46,346 nucleotides of DNA, from positions 1-46,346 of the forward strand of contig JAEUJI010000274.1 of the NCBI GenBank assembly GCA_016794805.1. The letters are read 5' to 3'. Shown piece after piece: positions 39,054 to 46,346 of this stretch. Under the pieces are notes generated by a model, which saw only the letters and a list, made by a program, of their open reading frames with translations, was not told the DNA's origin and did not search any database. Source of the stretch: Gemmatimonadota bacterium (lineage in GTDB: Bacteria; Gemmatimonadota; Gemmatimonadetes; Gemmatimonadales; GWC2-71-9). The translations under genes were made by a program, and so were the position numbers. How positions within the stretch are numbered: the first letter of the stretch is position 1; the number at the start of each line of letters is the position of its first letter.

Positions 39054-40604
39054 TCACCTCACCGGGATCTTGCTGGCGTAGAACAGCGCCTCGAGCGAAT
39101 CCTGTACGCCCCGCCACCGGTGGATGGCCTCAACCAGCGCGACATCGTCGGGCCGGAAACCTGTCGTGTCCCTGCCCTCGGCGATCCACGCGCGCCGCAC
39201 CCATTCGATGTAGTACCCCTGGGAGGCGAGCAGGTAGGTCTGCTCCGCGCCGGAGGCCGGGAGCTCCGGCCGCCAGACCGCCGTGAAGTGCTGGCCCGGG
39301 CGCGTCTCCAGGTAGCGGCCGTCGGGCGCCCGCATCGCGGCGAGGGCGGCGGTGTCCGGGGTGCCTGGGGCCACCAGGACCTGCTCCAGTGGGATGGTCC
39401 CGGCCGCGGCCTGCCGGGCTCCCGCGGCAAGCGCCACCCGGTCGATGCGCCAGTTGTCGGCCACGAACGCGAGCCGGAGATGCACCGAATCACCCTCGAA
39501 CGGCGGCAGCAGCACCGCCACGTCCTTCCAGGCGATCGGCCCGGTGTCCCTGATCCGGGCAACCTCCCGGAATCCGGTTCCCTGCCGCACCAGTACCCGG
39601 AGCCCCATCCGGCCGGCGTACCAGCTGCCCAGCTCGAGGGCCGGGCCCACCCGATCGAGATCCCGGGCCTGCCAGTCGAGCGCCCGGGCTCCCTGCCGGC
39701 CGAGCATGAGGTCATACAGCAGCACCGTATTGAGGAGGCTGTTACGGAGCCGGAGGAGGAGGCCGATGGAGTCGCCACCGACCGGGGACGGGAAGGCGAG
39801 GTCGATGTAGTCCTCGAGATCCGTCACCGAGGCCCGCGCCAGCACCACGGTGTCGGTGGCGAAGACCTCACCATCCGCAGCCGTGAGCGCCCGGGCGACC
39901 TGTCGCCCGGCACGGTCGCGGGCGATCGCCGGGGCGCGGAGGTCACGGAGGGCAAGCGGATGCCCCAACGCATCGGGGACCACCTGCTCATCCGGCGCGT
40001 GGGAGACCTGGAGCAGCTCGAGGTGATTGATGAAGTGCGTCTCGAGCGCCTCGTTCCGGACCTCCAGCCGGAGTGTGCCGTCGGCTCCGGTCCGCAGCCG
40101 CAGGCGGTCCACATCCCGGGCCTCGAACAGCGGGGCAATGCTGTAACTGAAGCCTTCGGCCTCGAGGACCTGGGTATTCAGGCTGTCGGAGTAGAACGTC
40201 GGGCAGGAGCCGAAGATGGCCACCGCGAGCAGCGCCCCGATTCCCAGCGTCCCGGCCACGGCGAGGAGGGTGAGCCCCGCCGTCGCGGCCCCGTTGACCC
40301 CGCTGCGGAAGGCCTCCATGCCAACCAGGCTGTCGAGCGGGACCCGCTCCACCGGGCCCAGTTCCTCCAGCCGGAGCCCGAACCGCGTGCCCGGGCCGAC
40401 CAGGGCCTGGTCCTCGACCTTCACGCCGTGGGCATAGAGGACGGTCGTCCCGTCGAGCAGGTGCGCCTTGACCGGGCTTTCGACCCGGGTACCCGGTCCA
40501 GGTGCGGGGCGCGATTCCTCGACCTGCAGCGTCCGGACGGTACAGGCAACGGCGAAGGCGGATGCCAGCAGCGCCAACGAGATGGGGCGAAGGACAGGAA
40601 GCAT
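39054..40604 (-). CDS. Large lipoprotein with Gly/Ala hydrophobic segment, unknown function
   Basis: 516 residues from ATG 40604, with GGGAG upstream. A lipobox AFAVAC gives Cys21. Residues 45-100 contain KAHLLDGTTVLYAHGVKVED, an SH3-like stretch similar in style to that in the small lipoprotein next door. A hydrophobic segment (GLTLLAVAGTLGIGALLAVA) near 120-145 may cross or enter a membrane. Later regions are beta-rich: LRLEVRNEALETHFINHLEL, then a jelly-roll-like part with SVHLRLAFVADNWRID. The C-terminus has YYIEWVRRAW. It is the first gene of the four-gene envelope operon. Confidence 0.8.
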   Translation of the reverse strand: MLPVLRPISLALLASAFAVACTVRTLQVEESRPAPGPGTRVESPVKAHLLDGTTVLYAHGVKVEDQALVGPGTRFGLRLEELGPVERVPLDSLVGMEAFRSGVNGAATAGLTLLAVAGTLGIGALLAVAIFGSCPTFYSDSLNTQVLEAEGFSYSIAPLFEARDVDRLRLRTGADGTLRLEVRNEALETHFINHLELLQVSHAPDEQVVPDALGHPLALRDLRAPAIARDRAGRQVARALTAADGEVFATDTVVLARASVTDLEDYIDLAFPSPVGGDSIGLLLRLRNSLLNTVLLYDLMLGRQGARALDWQARDLDRVGPALELGSWYAGRMGLRVLVRQGTGFREVARIRDTGPIAWKDVAVLLPPFEGDSVHLRLAFVADNWRIDRVALAAGARQAAAGTIPLEQVLVAPGTPDTAALAAMRAPDGRYLETRPGQHFTAVWRPELPASGAEQTYLLASQGYYIEWVRRAWIAEGRDTTGFRPDDVALVEAIHRWRGVQDSLEALFYASKIPVR

Positions 40605-40755
40605 GGCGGCTCCCGACGTGCATCGGGGATCTTCGCTGATGCGGTGCGCCCAAGCTACGGGCGGGTACGGCAGCCCGCAACACGCGACGGGGCGGCGGTT
40701 CCGGCGGGCCGGGAGCCGTCGTAAGTTCCCTGCATCCTTCCCCCGCCGGAACCTC

Positions 40756-41739
40756 ATGCTCAACTACATCTGGGCCGGGCTCATCATCCTGAGCCTCGTG
40801 TTCGCGCTGGTCACTGACATCGGCGAACTCTCGCGCGACCGCTACCGGAACGGCCAGCCGGTCCCGGTCACCCTGGCGCTCGGCGCCGGATACGATCCCG
40901 CCGCCCGCGAACTCCCGGTCACGGTGCGGGTCGACAGCGCCCGCTGGGCGGCGCACTACGGCACCCCGCTGGCCGTCCCGCCCAGCTACGCCGGCGTGCT
41001 GCTGCAAAATGCCGACGGCCGCGAGCTGCGCTTCGCGAAGGATGCCGCGCTGCCGGAGCCGCTGGCGACCATCCGCGGCATGATCTCGGAACGGGACAAC
41101 GACCTGCGCGGCCCCGTCACCGTGACCGCGGCGCCGGGCGACACCCTGCTCGAGGCGGCGGTGCGCTTCGGCCAGGTGCGGTTCGTGAAGATGGTGGCGA
41201 TCAGCAAGGCGGCGATCGACTTCGCCAAGACCGCGGTGACGCTGGCGCTCAGCCTGGTGGGGGTGATCGCGCTCTGGCTCGGGATGCTCCGCATCGCGGA
41301 CAAGGCGGGGCTCATCAGTGTGATCGTCCGGGTGGCGGAACCGGTGTTCCGGCCGCTCTTCCCCGAGATCCCGAAGGGACACCCGGCGATGGGCATGATC
41401 GTGCTCAACCTCTCTGCCAACGTGCTGGGGCTGGGGAACGCCGCCACGCCGATGGGGATCAAGGCAATGGAGGAACTGCAGACGCTCAACCCCCGGAAGG
41501 ACACGGCCACTAACTCGATGGTCATGCTGCTGGCCCTCAACACCGCCAGCGTGCAGATCGTGCCCCCGGTGCTGCTGGTGGCCATCATGGGGCTGCAGAT
41601 CAACCAGCTCTTCTTCTCGATCCTGATCTGCACCGCCCTGTCGCTGGTGGTGGGCATCCTCTCCGTGAAGCTCCTCGGCCGGCTCCGCGGCTACCGCGCG
41701 AGCGACCCGATGCAGGACCCGGCGCCGGTGGAGGGCTGA
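40756..41739 (+). CDS. spmA: SpmA-like nucleoside-recognition (Gate) membrane protein with inserted soluble domain
   Basis: 327 residues from ATG 40756. One membrane helix (YIWAGLIILSLVFALVTDIG) is followed by about 120 mainly soluble residues (25-150) not found in the roughly 196-residue Bacillus SpmA. Then the Gate helices: FVKMVAISKAAIDFAKTAVT, VIALWLGMLRIADKAGL, GHPAMGMIVLNLSANVLGLG, NAATPMGIKAMEEL and NSMVMLLALNTASVQIVP, all typical of SpmA. SpmA/B affect spore-core dehydration in Bacillus, but homologues occur in many non-sporulating bacteria with unknown transport-like roles. The spmB-like gene follows after three bases. Confidence 0.9.
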   Translation: MLNYIWAGLIILSLVFALVTDIGELSRDRYRNGQPVPVTLALGAGYDPAARELPVTVRVDSARWAAHYGTPLAVPPSYAGVLLQNADGRELRFAKDAALPEPLATIRGMISERDNDLRGPVTVTAAPGDTLLEAAVRFGQVRFVKMVAISKAAIDFAKTAVTLALSLVGVIALWLGMLRIADKAGLISVIVRVAEPVFRPLFPEIPKGHPAMGMIVLNLSANVLGLGNAATPMGIKAMEELQTLNPRKDTATNSMVMLLALNTASVQIVPPVLLVAIMGLQINQLFFSILICTALSLVVGILSVKLLGRLRGYRASDPMQDPAPVEG

Positions 41740-41742
41740 GCC

Positions 41743-42285
41743 ATGGAGACGCTGCGTGCCTCGCTGGACCTGCTGGCGGTGTTCATCGTGCCGCTGATCA
41801 TCATCGGCTTCCCGGTGTACGGCCTGTTCCGCCGGGTGGCGGTGTACGAGGAGTTCGTCACCGGCGCCCGGGAGGGGTTCCAGGTGGCGGTGAATATCAT
41901 CCCCTACCTGGTAGCGATCCTGTTCGCGGTGGGGATGTTTCGCGCCTCGGGGGCGATGGACTTCCTGGTGGAGGGGCTGCGCCCCCTGCTCGCACCGCTG
42001 GGGGTGCCGCCGGAAACGCTGCCGATGTGGATCGTGCGGCCGCTGACCGGGTCGGGGTCCGCCGGGATCATGCTCGACCTGATCCGGCAGTACGGCGAGG
42101 ATTCGCTGATCGTGAAGATGGCCGCGACGATGTTCGGCTCGACCGAGACGACCTTCTACGTGATCGCGGTGTACTTCGGCGCCGTCAACATCAAGAAGAC
42201 CCGGCACGCGGTGCCGGCGGGGCTCATTGCCGACATCTCGGCGATGTTCTTCGCCGTGTACGTGGTGCGGTGGCTGTTCGGGTGA
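41743..42285 (+). CDS. spmB: SpmB-like nucleoside-recognition (Gate) membrane protein
   Basis: 180 residues, normal for SpmB. ATG 41743 has GGAGGG ahead of it inside the end of the spmA-like gene. Five hydrophobic segments are visible. Family motifs are VPLIIIGFPVYGLFRRVAVY, EEFVTGAREGFQVAVNIIPY, IVRPLTGSGSAGIMLDLI and FGSTETTFYVIAVYFGAV. It should form a complex with the SpmA-like partner, and the pair together equals one full Gate transporter-like unit. Confidence 0.94.
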   Translation: METLRASLDLLAVFIVPLIIIGFPVYGLFRRVAVYEEFVTGAREGFQVAVNIIPYLVAILFAVGMFRASGAMDFLVEGLRPLLAPLGVPPETLPMWIVRPLTGSGSAGIMLDLIRQYGEDSLIVKMAATMFGSTETTFYVIAVYFGAVNIKKTRHAVPAGLIADISAMFFAVYVVRWLFG

Positions 42286-42306
42286 GGCCCACCCCGACCC
42301 GCACCC

Positions 42307-42373
42307 CCGGGGCCTGACCCCGGCCCGGCGCGAGCAGGGCTCCCGGCCCCGCCCCGATCCCACGGCCGGGGCC
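42307..42373 (+). terminator. GC hairpins after spmB
   Basis: CCGGGG-CCTGA-CCCCGG (42307-42323) is a six-pair stem with a five-base loop. GGCCCCG (42345-42351) pairs with CGGGGCC (42367-42373). Neither has a T-run. One may end the spmAB transcript. Confidence 0.35.
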
Positions 42374-42382
42374 TGCCGCTGC

Positions 42383-42411
42383 TGGCCGTAACTCCCAGTG
42401 GCGCGTATACT
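42383..42411 (+). promoter_or_regulatory. Candidate promoter of the TPR kinase gene
   Basis: TATACT (42406-42411) is a good -10, five of six bases, in very GC-rich surroundings. A weak -35 (TGGCCG, 42383-42388) lies 17 bases upstream. Transcription would start near 42418, after the possible GTG at 42398, which supports GTG 42455 as the true start. Confidence 0.45.
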
Positions 42412-42454
42412 TTCCCACCGTCGCCCGCAGCGTTCACCCCCCGTCCCCCAGGCC

Positions 42455-45010
42455 GTGTCCGACATCCTCGCCCAGCTGCAGGCCGCTCTCCAGGACCGCT
42501 ACGGCATCCAGCGCGAGCTGGGGCGTGGGGGCATGGCCACCGTGTACCTGGCCACCGACCTCAAGCACGACCGCGAGGTGGCGATCAAGGTGCTGCACCC
42601 GGAGCTGGCCGCGACCCTCGGGCCGGAGCGGTTCGACCGCGAGATCAAGTTCGCCGCCAAGCTGCAGCACCCCAACATCCTGGGGCTGTTCGACTCGGGT
42701 GAAGCCGACGGGCTGCTCTACTACGTCATGCCGTTCATCTACGGCGAGTCGCTGCGCGACCGGCTCAACCGCGAGCACATGCTGCCGGTGGACTTCTCGA
42801 TCCACGTCGCGCTCGAGGTGGCCGACGCCCTCGGCTACGCCCACTCCCTCGGCATCATCCACCGGGACATCAAGCCGGAGAACATCATGCTCTCCGGCGG
42901 CCATGCCCTGGTGGCCGACTTCGGCATCGCCCGCGCGGTGAGCGAGGCGGGGAGCAACCAGAAGCTCACCGAGACCGGCATGGCGGTGGGCACTCCCCTC
43001 TACATGAGCCCGGAGCAGTCGGTGGGCGACGTCGTGGGCCCCACCACCGACCTCTACTCCCTGGCCTGCGTGCTGTACGAGATGCTGGCGGGACACCCTC
43101 CCTTCAGCGGCAGCAACGCCCGCCAGATCATGGCCCGGCACGCCATGGAGCAGGTGCCGAGCATCCAGGTGGTGCGGGACACCGTCCCCGACCAGGTCGA
43201 GGACGCCGTCATGGCGGCGCTCAACAAGGTCGTCGCCGACCGGCCCCAGACCGCGGCGCAGTTCGCCGAGCTGCTCGGCGCGCCCCCCGGAGCCACCTCC
43301 AGCCGCTACACCGCGTCCCGGGTCACCGCCCAGCGCCGCCAGATCCGGACGCCGCCGGCCGGGGCGGTGACGGTGACGGTCCGCAAACGGTCGCTGGTGG
43401 CCTTCGGGGCCGGCGCGCTGCTGCTGCTGCTGTCGGCCGGCGCGCTGGGCTGGTACCTGCTGCGCGGGAACCGCGGCGCAAGCGCCGCCACCGGCGGCCT
43501 CGATCCGCATACGGTGGCGGTGCTGTACCTCGAGGACGGGACCGCCGACCACCGGCTCGGGTACCTCGCCGACGGTCTCACCGAGGCCGTGATCGGGGCC
43601 CTCAGCCAGGTGCCGGCGCTCAAGGTGATTTCCGCCGGCGGCGTCGGTGCCTGGCGCGACCCCGCCATCCCCCGCGACAGCGTGGGCCGGGCGCTGCAGG
43701 CGGGCACCCTGGTGCAGGGCGCCGTGGAACCGGTGGGCGACAAGCTGCGGGTGCAGCTCCGGCTGGTGGACGGCAACAGCGGCGTGGACCTGCCCGGGGT
43801 GCGCGCCTCCTTCGACCTGCCGGCCGGGGATCCGCTGGCGGTCCGGGACTCCCTGGCCGGCGTGGCGGCCGAACTGATCCGCTCCCGCCTGGGCGAGGAG
43901 GTGCGGCTCCGGGAACAGCGGGAGGGCACCCGCAATGTGCAGGCGTGGACCGTGCTGCAGCAGGCGCAGTCGGCGCGCAAGCAGGGAGAGGCGGCGGTAC
44001 GGGAGGGAAACCTCCCGGGCCTCATGACCGCCTTCGACACCGCCGACAGCCTCGCGGCCCGTGCCGCGGCCCTCGACCCGAAATGGGTGGATCCACTCCT
44101 GCTCCGGGCCCAGCTCGCCTATCGCCGGTCGTATTTCCTGGGCGGACAGGGAGACAACGCGGGCGCGGCCCGCTGGATCGACGAGGGACTCGCGCGGGTG
44201 GGGGCGGCCTTCGGGATCGCCCCCAACAATCCGGACGCCTTCGAAGTCCGCGGCAACCTGCGGTACTGGCGCTGGCTGCTGCAGCTGGAGCGGGATGATG
44301 CCAAGGCCAGCGTCCTGCTGAACGACGCCCAGAAGGACCTCGAGACGGCCACCCGGATCAACCCCAACCAGGCCGGGGCCCACGCGACCCTCTCGCACCT
44401 GTACAACCAGACCAGGACCACGGTGGACGTGATCCTGGCCGCGCGGCAGGCGCTCGCCGCCGACGCTTTCCTGGGCAACGCCGACGTCATCACCCAGCGG
44501 CTCTTCTTCGCCACCTACGATCAGGGCCAGTTTCCCGACGCCGAGCACTGGTGCGGCGAGCTGCAGCGGCGGTTCCCCGCCAACCCGCGCGCGGTCCAGT
44601 GCCAGCTGTGGATGCTCACGACCAAGGCCCGCCAGCCGGACCCCGCCCTGGCCTGGCGGCTGGCGGATTCCATGGTGGCGCTGGCGCCGCCGGAGGGGCG
44701 CGACTACGAGCGGCTCTACGACGCCAACGTCGTGGCGGCGGTGCTGGGCCGCGCGGGACTCGCCGACAGTGCCCGGCGCGTCATCGAGCGCAGCGGGGGC
44801 GACCCCACGGTGGATCCCCAGGGCGAACTCGCGTTCGTCGCCGCCTTTGCGTACCTGCAGGTCGGGGACAAGGCCAAGGCCATCGATCGCCTCAAGCGTT
44901 TCCTGACCGCCAGTCCCGGACGGCGGGAGGCCTTTGCGGAGGATGAGGGCTGGTGGTTCCGGGACCTCCGGGGGGACCCCGACTACCAGCAGCTGATCGG
45001 CGCCCGCTGA
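42455..45010 (+). CDS. Ser/Thr protein kinase with TolB-like and TPR regions
   Basis: 851 residues from GTG 42455, giving the N-terminus SDILAQLQAALQDRYGIQRE that is usual in this kinase group. The kinase domain has GRGGMATVYLA, VAIK Lys45, HRD Asp138 (IHRDIKPEN), DFG Asp155 and GTPLYMSPEQ, so it should be active. One membrane helix spans about 313-335. Then comes a TolB/adenylate-cyclase-associated-like domain (VAVLYLEDGTADHRLGYLAD, about 350-470) and TPR-like helices to the end (FAYLQVGDKAKAIDRLKRF near the C-terminus). The extracytoplasmic TPR part probably binds proteins or peptides. It is a single-gene unit. Confidence 0.95.
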   Translation: MSDILAQLQAALQDRYGIQRELGRGGMATVYLATDLKHDREVAIKVLHPELAATLGPERFDREIKFAAKLQHPNILGLFDSGEADGLLYYVMPFIYGESLRDRLNREHMLPVDFSIHVALEVADALGYAHSLGIIHRDIKPENIMLSGGHALVADFGIARAVSEAGSNQKLTETGMAVGTPLYMSPEQSVGDVVGPTTDLYSLACVLYEMLAGHPPFSGSNARQIMARHAMEQVPSIQVVRDTVPDQVEDAVMAALNKVVADRPQTAAQFAELLGAPPGATSSRYTASRVTAQRRQIRTPPAGAVTVTVRKRSLVAFGAGALLLLLSAGALGWYLLRGNRGASAATGGLDPHTVAVLYLEDGTADHRLGYLADGLTEAVIGALSQVPALKVISAGGVGAWRDPAIPRDSVGRALQAGTLVQGAVEPVGDKLRVQLRLVDGNSGVDLPGVRASFDLPAGDPLAVRDSLAGVAAELIRSRLGEEVRLREQREGTRNVQAWTVLQQAQSARKQGEAAVREGNLPGLMTAFDTADSLAARAAALDPKWVDPLLLRAQLAYRRSYFLGGQGDNAGAARWIDEGLARVGAAFGIAPNNPDAFEVRGNLRYWRWLLQLERDDAKASVLLNDAQKDLETATRINPNQAGAHATLSHLYNQTRTTVDVILAARQALAADAFLGNADVITQRLFFATYDQGQFPDAEHWCGELQRRFPANPRAVQCQLWMLTTKARQPDPALAWRLADSMVALAPPEGRDYERLYDANVVAAVLGRAGLADSARRVIERSGGDPTVDPQGELAFVAAFAYLQVGDKAKAIDRLKRFLTASPGRREAFAEDEGWWFRDLRGDPDYQQLIGAR

Positions 45011-45229
45011 GCATCCAGCCGAGGCGGCCGAGGCACGGTTGCTGTGGCGAGCCCACAGTCAGCGGAGGATCGGTGGCCCCCTGATCCGACCGGCCCCTGT
45101 CGTCTAAGTTGTTTTGAGACAAGTGTTTACACCTGTGCGCAGCGGCTGGATGATTCCGCGCCATCTTCGCGCACTAATCCTGCAGCGACGTGGCTGTTCC
45201 CCTATCTGTCACCCCCTGAGGTTCGACTC
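45011..45229. other. Intergenic region with AT-rich patch
   Basis: 219 bases between the kinase stop and the Big-1 lipoprotein start. A weak hairpin (CTGTGG, five-base loop, CCACAG; 45042-45058) may end the kinase transcript. The AT-rich patch 45104-45133 holds TTGAGA (45114-45119) and a GTGT-TT-ACAC near-dyad (45123-45132), including AAGTGTTTA shared with 21501-21509. Confidence 0.45.
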
Positions 45230-46346
45230 ATGCGCCGACTTCGTTACCCCGCCCTCGCGGGTCTCGGCTTCCTGCTTTCGTGTGCCACCCCCGCGTCCGA
45301 CTCGCCGGCCGATTTCACCGCGCCGCCGGCCAGCGTGGTCACCAACGCCTGCCCCACGGTGGACGAACTCCGGCTGCAGATCAACGCACTCTTCCCCGCC
45401 GGCGGCACCCGGACTGAGGCCAACAACCGGCTCTCGGCCATCTCCAAGCTGGTGAAGAAGCCGGATGCCGCCAACGCCCAGCTGCAGATGTTCCGGCTGG
45501 TCGAGTACATGCTGGCCCAGTATTACGCCCACGCGCTGATCGGCGACCAGTCGCCCGCGACGCAGACCGCGGTGCTCACCCTGATGAACGGACTCTACTG
45601 CCTGGTGGGCCTCCCGGCGCCGAACCTCCCCGGAAGTTCCCTCGGTGAGGACGGCGTGGTCGCGGTGGTCGGCCCCACGACCCCGGCCACGACGGTCGTG
45701 ACGCCGAGCGCGCAGGCGGGCGTGGACCTGCCGGTCGCGTCGGTGCCCACGACGACCGTCATCGCGGTGTTCCGGCTCCCCGACAGCCCTGGTCCCCTCA
45801 ACACCCCGCTGGACCAGTATCCGGCGTTCTACGAGTTCCAGGTCTCGCCGGTGGTGACCTTCACCCAGGATGTGCTGGTCGGCGCCTGCCAGGTGGATGA
45901 CTTCACCCCGCCCGACTACAGCCGGCTCAAGCTGGGGCACAACCTCGGTGCCACCGGGTTCGAGCTGCTGCCCCGCGCCACACCGGCGTTCCTGGACTGT
46001 ACCAGCATCGCGTCGCAGAGTGGCCCGACCATCAACGGCACCTGCTGCCTTGGCGGCAGCACCCGGACCTTCAGCCCCTTCGGCGCGGTGGACACGCTGA
46101 CCACGATGGACGCCTTCACGCTGCGCAGCATCAGCGGCGCGCCCAACAGCCCGGTCGGCGCCACCGACCTGCCAAGCGTCCAGATCAAGACCCCGACGGG
46201 ACGGCCCGTTCCCGGGGTGACCGTGACATTCAGTATCCCCGCAGGGAACGAGGGGAGCCTCACCGGCGCGGTGCAGGTGACCGACGTCAATGGCGTCGCG
46301 CGGCTCGGTGGGTGGACCCTCGGCCCCGGCGTGCTGCCGAATGCCG
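45230..46346 (+). CDS. Lipoprotein with Big-1 (bacterial Ig-like) domain, cut by window end
   Basis: 372 residues are visible from ATG 45230, with GAGG about ten bases before; the frame is still open at the end. A lipobox LLSC gives Cys18. Residues 40-135 are helical and include two Cys (in NACPTVDEL and LYCLVG). About 140-175 is Thr/Val/Pro-rich. A beta region follows with ACQVDDFTPPDYSRLKLGHN and several Cys (FLDCTS, GTCCLGG). At the right edge VQIKTPTGRPVPGVTVTFSI, then a Thr-Asp-x-x-Gly-x-Ala-type strand, opens a Big-1 Ig-like repeat, so more repeats probably follow outside. A surface-exposed protein is likely. Confidence 0.85.
   Translation, partial: MRRLRYPALAGLGFLLSCATPASDSPADFTAPPASVVTNACPTVDELRLQINALFPAGGTRTEANNRLSAISKLVKKPDAANAQLQMFRLVEYMLAQYYAHALIGDQSPATQTAVLTLMNGLYCLVGLPAPNLPGSSLGEDGVVAVVGPTTPATTVVTPSAQAGVDLPVASVPTTTVIAVFRLPDSPGPLNTPLDQYPAFYEFQVSPVVTFTQDVLVGACQVDDFTPPDYSRLKLGHNLGATGFELLPRATPAFLDCTSIASQSGPTINGTCCLGGSTRTFSPFGAVDTLTTMDAFTLRSISGAPNSPVGATDLPSVQIKTPTGRPVPGVTVTFSIPAGNEGSLTGAVQVTDVNGVARLGGWTLGPGVLPNA

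Noticed and set aside
40756-42285. Evidence that the organism forms spores
   Set aside because: SpmA/SpmB homologues are widespread in non-spore-formers and no other sporulation gene is present.
39988-42465. Long minus-strand frame over the spmA/spmB region
   Set aside because: His/Arg/Gln-rich shadow product; spmA and spmB show clear membrane topology and family motifs on the plus strand.
42434-44548. Long minus-strand frame antisense to the TPR kinase
   Set aside because: No domains and biased composition; the kinase on the plus strand is unambiguous.

Overview
The window is very GC-rich, densely packed bacterial chromosome. The best guess at the organism is Gemmatimonadota or a close relative. 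That is an inference from gene style: several long eukaryotic-type Ser/Thr kinases with TolB-like/TPR or zinc-ribbon modules, a BlaI/M56/HEAT-repeat operon, many secreted proteins with A-x-A or lipobox signal peptides, a TonB-dependent receptor (so two membranes), and Spm-type membrane proteins without other sporulation genes. I saw no rRNA, tRNA, CRISPR array, transposase, integrase or phage gene. Both edges cut a gene.

Layout. 1-1755: the 3' end of an unidentified gene, convergent with a Tat-exported GH109-type oxidoreductase-like glycosidase. 1960-6732: a tight four-gene operon (zinc-ribbon Ser/Thr kinase, VOC protein, 7-TM histidine kinase, NarL-type regulator). 6982-11967: a TonB-dependent receptor, a DUF3592-like membrane protein with a sulfurtransferase, a small secreted protein and a YceI protein. 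12093-16250 (minus): BlaI repressor, M56 peptidase fused to HEAT repeats, and a second secreted HEAT protein, with a clear dyad over the promoter. 16356-21383: a heme-c/Vgb propeller protein, a YVTN propeller protein, a DUF4442 thioesterase coupled to a nitronate monooxygenase-like enzyme, and a diaminopropionate ammonia-lyase-like enzyme. 21603-24222: a GYF-like transmembrane protein with a Lys/Pro/Glu linker, and a stand-alone receiver. 24302-26686 (minus): a G8-domain lipoprotein resembling animal CEMIP/TMEM2 hyaluronidases. 26971-29676: a kinase-like protein lacking catalytic residues, coupled to an alanyl-tRNA editing protein, then a second YceI protein. 30048-36772: a coiled-coil lipoprotein, HrpB helicase, PP2C phosphatase, ABC1/UbiB kinase and a TonB-family protein. 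36845-40604 (minus): four envelope proteins in one probable operon. 40756-42285: SpmA/SpmB. 42455-45010: a kinase with TolB-like and TPR regions. 45230-end: a truncated Big-1 lipoprotein.

Two themes recur. The first is phospho-signalling across the membrane: two apparently active kinases, one pseudokinase, one PP2C, one ABC1 kinase, one two-component pair and one lone receiver. The second is envelope and periplasm biology: lipoproteins, PDZ, TonB, HEAT, YceI and beta-propeller proteins. Genes are often coupled by 1-11 base overlaps, and several convergent pairs end with touching or overlapping stop codons. Where a 3' spacer exists it usually holds a perfect 12-14 bp hairpin with a 3-4 base loop and no T-run.
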